Of a stretch of DNA of 64,000 bases, positions 52,189 through 60,272 are shown piece after piece. A program made the position numbers and the translations under genes. The notes beneath the pieces are model-generated. The model saw nothing but the letters and a program-made list of their open reading frames with translations. It was not told where the DNA came from and did not search any database. This DNA is from Aquipseudomonas alcaligenes_A (GTDB lineage: Bacteria > Pseudomonadota > Gammaproteobacteria > Pseudomonadales > Pseudomonadaceae). The DNA lies in the NCBI GenBank assembly GCA_048595745.1, contig CP184361.1. One strand, 5' to 3'. Position 1 is the stretch's first letter; every line of letters begins with the position of its first letter.

Positions 52189-53052
52189 TTAATCGTCGCA
52201 GAATAAGGCGGCGATCTGCGCGCGACTTGAGGCGTGCAGTTTGCTGAGGATGTTCTGCATGTGGGTCTTCACCGTCTTGTCGCTGATGCCGAGGATCTGG
52301 CCGATCTCCCAGTTGGTCTTGCCGCGTGCCACCCAGCGGGCGATCTCGGTTTCCCGGCTCGACAGCAGGGCGGATGGCTGCGGCGTGACCTTGTCGCTCT
52401 GCTTGGCGCCCCGCACCCGGTTCAGGGCAATGTGCAGGTAGGGCGCCAGTACGGTCATGCGTAGCTTGTTCTCGTGGCTGATGTCAGTCGAGGTATTGAC
52501 GAAGAAGTAGCCGGTGTAGGTGTTGCGTTGCGGTCCGGGCAGCACCATCCAGGCCACATTGGCGATGCCGTGGCGATGGAAGATGTCGGCCCAGACGCAT
52601 TCGGTCGGGGTTTTCAGCCCGCTGGTGGTGGTGAACTTGGGGCGTCCGTAGTGTTCGGCCAGGTCAATGTCCAGGGGCGGCACCATGCCGTCGTTGCCGA
52701 CGATCTCGCGCAGGCAGTCCTCCGGCATGGCTTGCGTGTGGATCAGGTTGTGTACGAAAGCCCTGTGCGCCCTGAGCTTGCCACTGGCGAAAACGAAGTG
52801 CTGGCACGGCAGGTACTGGGCCAGCGCCTGCTGGGCGCGCAGCTTGAGGTCATCGACCGTGCGCGCCGAGGCGATGGCGGTCAGCATCCGCACTAGGCTC
52901 AGGCGTTCCTGGTCGGCTTCCGGCAGCATTGGTAGTAACGGCAGCGCGCGGCGCTCGCCGCCAAACAGTGCCGCCAGAGGCGCCCCCAGCGTGGGTGGGA
53001 GCCGGCTGGTAGCTGGGGCTCTTTGCAGGGCGCTGCCCGACAGGAAGCTCAT
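52189..53052 (-). CDS. LuxR-type transcriptional regulator
   Basis: 287 residues. The C-terminal GerE helix-turn-helix is clear: LLSSRETEIARWVARGKTNWEIGQILGISDKTVKTHMQNILSKL. The N-terminal ~200 residues resemble a ligand-binding half but I cannot confirm the acyl-homoserine-lactone residues, and no LuxI gene is in the window, so it is an orphan. ATG 53052 overlaps the acyl-AMP ligase stop as ATGA, tying regulator and first biosynthetic enzyme together. It probably controls the cluster. Confidence 0.9.
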   Translation of the reverse strand: MSFLSGSALQRAPATSRLPPTLGAPLAALFGGERRALPLLPMLPEADQERLSLVRMLTAIASARTVDDLKLRAQQALAQYLPCQHFVFASGKLRAHRAFVHNLIHTQAMPEDCLREIVGNDGMVPPLDIDLAEHYGRPKFTTTSGLKTPTECVWADIFHRHGIANVAWMVLPGPQRNTYTGYFFVNTSTDISHENKLRMTVLAPYLHIALNRVRGAKQSDKVTPQPSALLSSRETEIARWVARGKTNWEIGQILGISDKTVKTHMQNILSKLHASSRAQIAALFCDD

Positions 53053-54899
53053 GCTTCCAGGGTCTGGTTGCTGAGGGTGGCGTCGAGCAGCACGCGACCG
53101 CCGAGTTCGGCGACCACCACTTTCCTGCTCACCTCGATGTCGTCCGCCGGCAGCTCCTCATGCAGCGTGCGGATCAGTGGTTCGAACAGGCGCCGGCACT
53201 CCTGCCGCCTGACCTTGCCGCTGGAGGTGCGCGGCAGGGTGCCGCCGAACACCAGCAGTATCACGGGTTGCGCCACCCGATGTTGATGCCACAGCTCGGC
53301 CTTGATGTCGGCCAGGACGCGTGCCACGTCGAGCTGCCTGACAGAGCGCCGCTCCACTTCCTGGGCGACCACCAGTTGCTCGCTGTCGGCCAGCTCGACG
53401 CTGAATGCTGCGGAGCCGTCCGGGCGGAAACTCTCGTCGGCGCGGAACACCGAGCTCTCGATGTCGCCGGGATGGTGGTTGACGCCGTTGAGGATGATCA
53501 GGTCCTTCAGTCGGCCCGTCACGTACAGCTCGCCGTCGAGTAGGAAACCGAGGTCGCCGCTGTGGAAGAAACTGGCGTGTTGGGTTTGTTCCGGGCGTGC
53601 CGGGCAGAAGGCCTCGGCAGTGATGTCCGGGCGCCGCCAGTAGCCGTTGGCGACGCTGTCGCCGACCACGCAGATCTCGCCGACCCTGCCCTCGGGCAGA
53701 CGTTCACCGGTCCGCGGGTCGCTGATGAAGGGCTCGTGGCCGGGAATACCACGGCCGCTGCTGACCAGGGTGCGTACCCGCACCTCCGGTGACTCCAGGA
53801 CGAAGGCGCTGGGTACTGGTTCGGCGCGGTTGTCCTCCAGCAGTGGCGCGTGGAAGTGGCGGATCACCGGCTCGCGGGCGGCGCGGTCGCAGGTCACCAG
53901 CAGGGTGCCCTCGGCCAGTCCGTAGCAGGGGAACGCGGCACCACTCCTGAAACCGCAGCGGGAGAACTTGTTGTGGAACGACTCCAGTGTCTGCGCGCGC
54001 ACATGCTCGGCGCCGTTGAAGGCGATTTCCCAGCCGCTCAGGTCGAGATTTTCCAGCTCCTCTTCCTTGATCTTCTTGATGCACAGCTCGTAGGCGAAGT
54101 TGGGGCCGCCGCTGATGGTGCCGCGGTACTTGCTGATAGCTTGCAGCCAGCGCAGCGGTCGCTGCAGGAAGTGGATCGGCGCCATCAGTGTGCAGGGATA
54201 GCCGACGTAGACCGACTGCAGGATGCCGCCAATCAGGCCCATGTCGTGATAGGGCGGTAGCCAGCTGATGTTGTGGCTGCCCTGATGGGTCGAGAAGTTC
54301 TCGTGAATGCTCTGCGAGTTATGGATCAGGTTGCCGTGGGTCACCACCACGCCCTTGGGCGTGCCGGTGGAGCCTGAGGTGTACTGCAGGAAGGCCGCGT
54401 CGGCGCGGGCGACCGCGACGGGGCGCCAGTCGCCAGCCGTCGTCTCAAGCTGGGTGATGTCCAGTACCTGCGTCGCCGGTGCCGTCTCGGCAAGCCTTGT
54501 GCGGATGGCCTCGGTGTCTTCACGGGTGGTCAGCGCTGCTGCCGGGTTGCAGTCGCCGAGGATGCCGTCCAGGCGATCGAGGGTTTTGGTGGCCCCAGGA
54601 GGATAGGCCGGCACCGCGATCAGGCCGGCATAGAGGCAGCTGAGAAAGCCGGTGACGTAGTCCAGGCCCGGCTTGAGCAGGATCAGCACGCGGTCGCCGG
54701 GGATGCAGTAGCGCTGCAGCGTGGCCGCTGCGGCACGGGCGGCGAGATCCAGTTCGGCGAAGGTGATGGTGACTTCGCTGTCACGCCCGTCCTGTAGAAA
54801 ACGGTAGGCGATTCGGTCGGGGATTGTCCGCGCGTGGCGTTGAAGGCTCTCGGCAAAGTTGGCGTAAGAACCTTCCTGTTGATGCTCTTTCTGGATCAT
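53049..54899 (-). CDS. Fatty-acyl-AMP ligase (FAAL)
   Basis: 616 residues. The adenylation motif LQYTSGSTGTPKGVVVTHGN (173 onward) and the FAAL-typical WLPPYHDMGLIGGIL (213 onward) identify it as an acyl-AMP ligase, not an acyl-CoA synthetase; later CYGLAEGTL, SGDLGFLLDGELYVTGRLKDLIILNG and the C-terminal lysine loop (SSGKVRRQ) are intact. It activates a fatty acid with ATP and loads it onto the stand-alone ACP, the step done by TamT in tambjamine synthesis. ATG 54899 has GGAAAG upstream. It diverges from the amidase gene. Confidence 0.93.
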   Translation of the reverse strand: MIQKEHQQEGSYANFAESLQRHARTIPDRIAYRFLQDGRDSEVTITFAELDLAARAAAATLQRYCIPGDRVLILLKPGLDYVTGFLSCLYAGLIAVPAYPPGATKTLDRLDGILGDCNPAAALTTREDTEAIRTRLAETAPATQVLDITQLETTAGDWRPVAVARADAAFLQYTSGSTGTPKGVVVTHGNLIHNSQSIHENFSTHQGSHNISWLPPYHDMGLIGGILQSVYVGYPCTLMAPIHFLQRPLRWLQAISKYRGTISGGPNFAYELCIKKIKEEELENLDLSGWEIAFNGAEHVRAQTLESFHNKFSRCGFRSGAAFPCYGLAEGTLLVTCDRAAREPVIRHFHAPLLEDNRAEPVPSAFVLESPEVRVRTLVSSGRGIPGHEPFISDPRTGERLPEGRVGEICVVGDSVANGYWRRPDITAEAFCPARPEQTQHASFFHSGDLGFLLDGELYVTGRLKDLIILNGVNHHPGDIESSVFRADESFRPDGSAAFSVELADSEQLVVAQEVERRSVRQLDVARVLADIKAELWHQHRVAQPVILLVFGGTLPRTSSGKVRRQECRRLFEPLIRTLHEELPADDIEVSRKVVVAELGGRVLLDATLSNQTLEA

Positions 54900-55018
54900 T
54901 TGCTAACTTTCCTGATCATTTATATCGATCTTCTCTGACCATTATTACGATCTTCCCCAGGCCGTCTGAATAGATGGCTTTGTACATTCATCCTGTTGAA
55001 GCGGCTATCCGAAGGGAA

Positions 55019-55034
55019 TACTCCAAACGGCGTA
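55019..55034. promoter_or_regulatory. Second copy of the dyad, TACTCC-N4-GGCGTA
   Basis: TACTCCAAACGGCGTA shares the spacing and 11 of 12 arm bases with the dyad at 52047-52062. It is 120 bases upstream of the FAAL gene and 253 bases upstream of the amidase gene. Confidence 0.5.
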
Positions 55035-55111
55035 TATCTGCCATCTCTCTGCCTGCCGCATATTCGACAGGCGGGCTGATATGTCGACGAGTTCAATTTC
55101 CGCAGGACCTT

Positions 55112-55126
55112 AGCACTTTTAGTGCT
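55112..55126. repeat. Short inverted repeat AGCACT-TTT-AGTGCT
   Basis: A perfect 6-bp inverted repeat with a TTT loop in the FAAL/amidase divergent region. It may be a regulator site or a short hairpin; nothing else supports a role. Confidence 0.3.
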
Positions 55127-55286
55127 CTTATTCTTGAACTGTCAGGTTTTGTATTTCGCGATGTTGCGTCGCAGGTAGCGCTATTTCATTGCGTCGCTTC
55201 GCTTAAGCACTGCGCATCAAGTTGTGCGGCTGTGCGATATTTTTAAGTTTCTGTTTAATTTAATTAACAGAAGTCAGGAGAGTGAT

Positions 55287-56756
55287 ATGTCCTTTGCCGA
55301 ATATTCGGAATTCGATGCCCTCGGTCTTGCCGAACTGGTCAGGAAGCGTGAGGTGCAGCCCTCCGAACTGGTAGAGGAATCGATACGCCGCATCGAAGCT
55401 TTCAATCCCGCAGTCAACGCGGTGGTCTACAAGGCTTACGACAGCGCCCGGGCGGTGGCGGCCCAGCAGGACAAGAGCGCGCTGAGCGGCCCGCTGCATG
55501 GCGTGCCGTTCCTGCTCAAGGACATCCTCGGTGACTGCCAGGGCATGCCCTCGGCACTGTCGTCGCGCATGCTGCGCGGGCGTGTAATGGCGCAGGACTG
55601 CGAATTGGTCAGCCGTTGGCGCCAGGCAGGGCTCAACTTCATCGGCAAGTCGAACACCCCGGAGTTCGGCATCCTGCCGACCACCGAAGGTGCGTTCTAC
55701 GGCCCGGCGCGTAACCCCTGGAACCTCGACCACTCGACCGGAGGCTCCAGCGGTGGCGCCGCGGCCGCGGTGGCCTGCGGTATGGTGCCGGCGGCTCATG
55801 GCAATGATGGTGGCGGCTCAATCCGTATTCCTGCCTCCTGCTGCGGCCTGGTAGGACTCAAGCCGACTCGGGCGCGCAACTCGCTGGCCCCGGATTTCGG
55901 CGAGCTGCTCAGCGGCCTGCTCGATGAGCATGTGCTGACCCGCACCGTGCGTGACAGCGCGGCTCTGCTGGACGCAACCCATGGCGCAGTGCCGGGCGAT
56001 CCCTACCGTGCGCCGCCGATGAACGGTGCCTTTCTCGACGAGTTAGGCCGCGCGCCAGGGCGTCTGCGCATCGCTTTCTCCCGCATTGATCCGGCCGGCC
56101 GGCCGCTGCACCCTGACTGCATCGAGGCGGTGGAGAGCACTGCCAGGCTGCTCGAGTCGCTCGGTCATACGGTCGAAGAGGCACAGCCGCAGATCGAGGC
56201 CGAGAGCTTCGTCGGTGCCTTCACTACTCTGTGGTATTCCGGCATCGCCTTCGCCGTGGAGCTGATGACCCTGCAGCTCGGCCGGCCGCCGCAGGAGGGC
56301 GAGCTGGAGGGCCTGACCCGTGCCGTGCAGCAGCGTGGCCGCGCCGTCAGCGCTGTCGAATACCAGCTGTCCGAGTTGGTGCTGCAGCAGATCGGTCGTG
56401 AGATGGCGCGCTTCCATCAGACATACGACTGCTGGCTGACCCCGACCCTGGCGACGCCGCCGCTGCGTAACGGCGTGGTCGACGTTCAGGAGGGTGACCT
56501 GGACAAGGCCTACGCGCCGCTGCTGGATTACAGCCCCTTCACCGCCATCCACAACGCCTCCGGGCAGCCGGCCATTTCCCTGCCGCTGCACTGGAATGCC
56601 GCGGGCCTGCCAATCGGCCTGATGCTCAGCGCCGAGTTCGGTGGCGAGGCGCTGCTGCTGCGTCTGGCCGGCCAGCTCGAACAGGCGCAACCGTGGAAGC
56701 AGCGGCGCCCCGAACTGTTCCTGCAGCTGCAGGCCGCCGCGCCGACGCTGGCCTGA
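55287..56756 (+). CDS. Amidase signature family enzyme
   Basis: 489 residues with the Ser-cisSer-Lys triad of the family: K in VPFLLKDIL, then DHSTGGSSGGAAAAVACGM and GNDGGGSIRIPASCCGLVGLKPT. Such enzymes hydrolyse or transfer acyl groups of amides. In this cluster it could release an amine from an N-acylated intermediate or transfer an acyl group to it; inference. ATG 55287 has AGGAG 6 bases upstream. It is followed after 14 bases by the third desaturase. Confidence 0.9.
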   Translation: MSFAEYSEFDALGLAELVRKREVQPSELVEESIRRIEAFNPAVNAVVYKAYDSARAVAAQQDKSALSGPLHGVPFLLKDILGDCQGMPSALSSRMLRGRVMAQDCELVSRWRQAGLNFIGKSNTPEFGILPTTEGAFYGPARNPWNLDHSTGGSSGGAAAAVACGMVPAAHGNDGGGSIRIPASCCGLVGLKPTRARNSLAPDFGELLSGLLDEHVLTRTVRDSAALLDATHGAVPGDPYRAPPMNGAFLDELGRAPGRLRIAFSRIDPAGRPLHPDCIEAVESTARLLESLGHTVEEAQPQIEAESFVGAFTTLWYSGIAFAVELMTLQLGRPPQEGELEGLTRAVQQRGRAVSAVEYQLSELVLQQIGREMARFHQTYDCWLTPTLATPPLRNGVVDVQEGDLDKAYAPLLDYSPFTAIHNASGQPAISLPLHWNAAGLPIGLMLSAEFGGEALLLRLAGQLEQAQPWKQRRPELFLQLQAAAPTLA

Positions 56757-56770
56757 GCGAGGAGGGCGCG

Positions 56771-57904
56771 ATGACGGTCCACGAGCCCCTGCGGCAACGC
56801 GATTCCGCGGCGGCCGCCGCCGTTCCCTGGCCCACCGACGCGCTGAGCCGCGAGGAGCTGGCGCGCTTCGGCAAGGAGCTGATCCGCCAGACGCTGCCCT
56901 TCACGGTCGAGGACCGGCGCCGCAGCTGGTGGCACTTCTGGACCAGCTTCGCGGCGCTCGCTCTGTTCGGCATTGGCGCCGCCACGCCGCTGTGGTGGCC
57001 GCTGCGCCTGGTGTTCAGCGTGCTGCTGGGCCTGGCGCTGGTGCGCATGTTCGTGCTGTTCCATGACTACATGCACGGCGCGATCCTGCGCGGCTCGCGC
57101 TTCGCCGACCTGTTCTTCAAGGCCTACGGCCTGATGCTGCTGGCGCCGCCCACCCTGTGGAAGCAGTCCCACGAATACCACCACGGCCACAGCTGCCAAT
57201 ACGTCGGCGCTGAGCAGGGGCGCCTGCCGCTGCTGTCCACCCACACCGATCTGGGCACTTTTCCGCTGATCTCCACCGAAGAATATGCCCGCGCCAGCAC
57301 CTGGAAGCGCCTGCGCTACCGCATCGCGCGTCACCCGTTGATGATCCTGCTCGGCTCGCAGACCATCTTCGTGTTCAGCATCTGCCTGGTTTCGCTGGTC
57401 ACCCAGCCCCGCCACCGCGGTTGGTCGTTGCTGGCGTTGTCGCTGAACCTGACGACAGTACTGCTGTTGTCCTACTTCGCCCCCGACCTGCTGCTATATC
57501 TGCTGCTGATACCCATCCTGGTTGGTTCGGCGCTGGGTGTGTACATGTTCTACTGCCAGCACAACTTCCCCGGCGCGCGTTACCCGCAGGGTGAGGACTG
57601 GGACTACGTGGAGACCGCGATCTACTCATCCAGCTACATGCGTACCGGGCCGGTCATGGCCTGGTTCACCGCCAACATCGGCTACCACCACGTGCACCAT
57701 GCCAACTCGTCGATTCCCTTCTATCGCCTGCCCGAGGCGATGGCGGCGATCCCGGCGTTGCGCGAGCCGACAGTCACCACCTTAAACCCGCGTGATATCT
57801 GGCGTTGCCTCAGCCTCAAGCTCTGGGACCCGGTGGCCGGGCGTATGATCAGCTTCCGCGAGTTTCACCGACGCGCCGCAGAAGAAGTTTCGCAAACCGC
57901 TTAA
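56771..57904 (+). CDS. Membrane fatty acid desaturase (cluster desaturase 3)
   Basis: 377 residues with His boxes HDYMH (98-102), HEYHHGH (134-140) and HHVHH near 290 in NIGYHHVHHANS. Membrane helices lie around 55-95 and 200-270. It differs from the two minus-strand desaturases, so each likely acts at a distinct step or position. ATG 56771 has GGAGGG upstream and 14 bases separate it from the amidase. Its electron donor is probably the reductase encoded at 45371-46420. Confidence 0.9.
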   Translation: MTVHEPLRQRDSAAAAAVPWPTDALSREELARFGKELIRQTLPFTVEDRRRSWWHFWTSFAALALFGIGAATPLWWPLRLVFSVLLGLALVRMFVLFHDYMHGAILRGSRFADLFFKAYGLMLLAPPTLWKQSHEYHHGHSCQYVGAEQGRLPLLSTHTDLGTFPLISTEEYARASTWKRLRYRIARHPLMILLGSQTIFVFSICLVSLVTQPRHRGWSLLALSLNLTTVLLLSYFAPDLLLYLLLIPILVGSALGVYMFYCQHNFPGARYPQGEDWDYVETAIYSSSYMRTGPVMAWFTANIGYHHVHHANSSIPFYRLPEAMAAIPALREPTVTTLNPRDIWRCLSLKLWDPVAGRMISFREFHRRAAEEVSQTA

Positions 57905-57932
57905 CCCGTATCGGCATGGCGCAGCGTCTACC

Positions 57933-57955
57933 CGGGCGAATGGATTTTTCGCCCG
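57933..57955 (+). terminator. Hairpin between desaturase 3 and the vWFA gene
   Basis: CGGGCGAA (57933-57940) and TTCGCCCG (57948-57955) form a perfect 8-bp stem. It has no T-run and lies directly before the ribosome site AGGAG of the next gene, so it may attenuate or insulate rather than fully terminate. Confidence 0.4.
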
Positions 57956-57968
57956 AGGAGACCCCAGC

Positions 57969-59687
57969 ATGTCCAGCATCGTCCCCCAACCCCTACTCGC
58001 CAGTTTCGGCGCTACCCTGGTGCTGGGCCTGGCGGCCTGCAGCGCCTCCAACGATGAGTCTGCCGGGCCCAAGGTGGCCGAGCAGCCTGCCCGGCAGGAA
58101 GTGCTCCGCGAGGAGCTGGATGCCAACGCATCCTACGCTCAACCCTCGGTCGCGGCGGGATCGATGGAAGCCCGCAAGGCTGTGCCACAGCTTATGCCGA
58201 TGATCGCCCCGGCGGCGCCGCTGGCCGACAATGCTGCCTTCGGCTACCAGGACGTCTACCGCGAGCAGTACCAGAAGATCGAGAGCAGCCCGGTGCAGGC
58301 CGTGGCCCAGCAGCCGGTATCGACCTTCAGCATCGACGTCGACACCGGCGCCTACGCCAACGTGCGGCGCTTCCTCAATGACGGCAGCCTGCCGCCCAAG
58401 GATGCCGTGCGCCTGGAGGAGCTGGTCAACTACTTCCCCTACGCCTATCCCAAGCCCGAGGGCGACGTGCCGTTCAGCGTCGCCACCGAGCTGGCGACCA
58501 CGCCGTGGAACCCCGAGACCCGCCTGCTGCGGGTGGCGATCAAGGCCACTGAGCTGAGTGCTGGCGCGCTGCCGCCGGCCAACCTGGTGTTCCTGGTCGA
58601 TGTATCGGGCTCCATGGACCGCCGCGAGGGCCTGCCGATGGTGCAGAGCACGCTCAAGCTACTGGTCGACCAGTTGCGCCCGCAGGACCGCGTAGCCCTG
58701 GTTACCTATGCCGGCAACGCCAGCGTGGTGCTGGAGTCCACCGCCGGTAGCGAGAAGGCCAAGATTCGCACTGCCATCGACCAGCTCAGCGCGGGCGGCT
58801 CCACCGCCGGCGAGTCGGGTATCCAACTGGCCTATCAGGAAGCGCAGAAGGGCCTGCTCAAGGGCGGCATCAACCGTATCCTGCTGGCCACCGATGGCGA
58901 CTTCAATGTCGGCATCAGCGACTTCGAGACGCTCAAGCAGCTGGCGGCCGACAAGCGCAAGACCGGTGTGTCGCTGACCACTCTCGGCTTCGGTACCGAC
59001 AACTACAACGAGCAGCTGATGGAGCAATTGGCCGACGCCGGCGACGGCAACTACGCCTACATCGACAACCTGCGTGAGGCGCGCAAGGTGCTGGTCGACC
59101 AGCTCAGCTCGACCCTGGCCGTGGTGGCCAAGGACGTGAAGATCCAGGTCGAGTTCAACCCGGCCGAGGTCAGCGAATACCGCCTGCTGGGCTACGAGAA
59201 TCGTGCGCTGAAGCGCGAGGACTTCAGCAACGACAAGGTCGACGCCGGCGAGATCGGTGCCGGGCATACGGTCACGGCCCTCTACGAAGTGGTGCCGGTG
59301 GGCGCCAAGGGCTGGCTGGAGCCGCTGCGCTATGCCCAGGCCAATGAAAAACCGGGCAAGGCCGGCGAGATCGCCTGGCTGCGCCTGCGCTACAAGGCGC
59401 CAGAGGGCGGCGCCAGCCAGCTGGTCGAGCGGCCGATTGCCAGGGGCGAAGCGACGCCGATCAACCAGGCCAGCGAGGACCTGCGCTTCGCCGCGGCGGT
59501 GGCCGCCTTCGCCCAGCAACTCAGGGATGCCAAGTACACCGGCGACTTCTCCCTGGCCGACAGCGCCAGGCTGGCGCGCGGCGCCAAGGGCGAAGACCCG
59601 TTCGGCCTGCGTGGCGAATTCGTGCAGCTGGTCGAATTGGCGCAGAGCCTGCAAACTCCGCAAAACGTTCAAGTCAGGGCCGACTAA
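57969..59687 (+). CDS. von Willebrand factor type A domain lipoprotein (YfbK-like)
   Basis: 572 residues. Lipobox LGLAAC near residue 22, a helical linker (residues 30-100), the conserved STFSIDVDTGAYANVRRFLNDG, a vWFA domain with the metal-site motif FLVDVSGSMDRREGL, and a C-terminal domain with AKDVKIQVEFNPAEVSEYRLLGYENRAL. The family is found in outer-membrane-associated surface or stress loci; function is not settled. The sigma-factor gene follows without a gap. Confidence 0.9.
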   Translation: MSSIVPQPLLASFGATLVLGLAACSASNDESAGPKVAEQPARQEVLREELDANASYAQPSVAAGSMEARKAVPQLMPMIAPAAPLADNAAFGYQDVYREQYQKIESSPVQAVAQQPVSTFSIDVDTGAYANVRRFLNDGSLPPKDAVRLEELVNYFPYAYPKPEGDVPFSVATELATTPWNPETRLLRVAIKATELSAGALPPANLVFLVDVSGSMDRREGLPMVQSTLKLLVDQLRPQDRVALVTYAGNASVVLESTAGSEKAKIRTAIDQLSAGGSTAGESGIQLAYQEAQKGLLKGGINRILLATDGDFNVGISDFETLKQLAADKRKTGVSLTTLGFGTDNYNEQLMEQLADAGDGNYAYIDNLREARKVLVDQLSSTLAVVAKDVKIQVEFNPAEVSEYRLLGYENRALKREDFSNDKVDAGEIGAGHTVTALYEVVPVGAKGWLEPLRYAQANEKPGKAGEIAWLRLRYKAPEGGASQLVERPIARGEATPINQASEDLRFAAAVAAFAQQLRDAKYTGDFSLADSARLARGAKGEDPFGLRGEFVQLVELAQSLQTPQNVQVRAD

Positions 59688-60272
59688 TTGAACTCACCAC
59701 TGATGGACGATGACGCCGCGCTGCTGCGGCGTTATCGCAACGGCGAGGCGGCCGCGTTCACGCAACTCTATGAGCGCCACCGCCTTGGCTTGTTCCGTTT
59801 CCTCCTCGGTTTGTGTGGCGACCATGCGCTGGCCGAGGAGGTGTTCCAGGACACCTGGATGAGCCTGATCCGCAGCGCCAGCGAGCAGCGCGAGGCGGTG
59901 CTGTTCAAGACCTGGCTGTACCAGATTGCGCGCAATCGCCTGATCGACCACTGGCGCAAGAGCGGTCGCCACCAGGGAAAGCTCGCTGAATACGATGAGG
60001 CGCAGCACGCCAGCGCCGACCCGGGCCCTGGCCCCGAGCAGCAGTTGCTGCTCAGCCGCGACCAGGAGCGTCTGCAGGCGGCGCTGGCCGACCTGCCCGA
60101 GGAGCAGCGCGAGGTGTTCCTCCTGCGCGCCCATGGCGACCTGGAGCTGGCGGAGATCGCCGAACTGACCCGAACCCCGGCGGAAACCGTGAAGAGCCGC
60201 CTGCGTTATGCGTTGAATAAGTTGCGTCGGCTGCTGGCCGATCCGGCTTCGGCCGAGGAGGTATCCGCATGA
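59688..60272 (+). CDS. ECF-type RNA polymerase sigma factor
   Basis: 194 residues from TTG 59688, or 189 from ATG 59703; the TTG follows the upstream TAA directly. Region 2 is FTQLYERHRLGLFRFLLGLCGDHALAEEVFQDTWMSLI with FKTWLYQIARNRLIDHWRK, region 4 is ALADLPEEQREVFLLRAHGDLELAEIAELTRTPAETVKSRLRYALNKL. It redirects RNA polymerase to a small regulon. The next gene overlaps by ATGA and encodes a probable membrane anti-sigma protein. Confidence 0.93.
   Translation: MNSPLMDDDAALLRRYRNGEAAAFTQLYERHRLGLFRFLLGLCGDHALAEEVFQDTWMSLIRSASEQREAVLFKTWLYQIARNRLIDHWRKSGRHQGKLAEYDEAQHASADPGPGPEQQLLLSRDQERLQAALADLPEEQREVFLLRAHGDLELAEIAELTRTPAETVKSRLRYALNKLRRLLADPASAEEVSA

Larger units (their letters stand above)
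54900..55286. other. Divergent promoter region between FAAL and amidase genes
   Basis: 387 AT-rich bases, no credible ORF. It contains the second dyad (55019-55034), a hairpin AGCACT-TTT-AGTGCT (55112-55126) and a very AT-rich stretch (55250-55268) just before the amidase ribosome site. No clear consensus promoter is visible in either direction. Confidence 0.6.

Noticed and set aside
44381..57904. Polyyne cluster (cepacin, caryoynencin or protegencin type)
   Set aside because: FAAL, ACP and several desaturases fit, but no thioesterase or rubredoxin gene is seen and the chain end is handled by a reductase/aminotransferase, so an amine rather than a free acid is expected. A terminal alkyne in the chain remains possible.
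41939..57904. Complete tambjamine cluster
   Set aside because: Only the fatty-amine branch is present; no genes for the methoxy-bipyrrole carbaldehyde half were found in the window.
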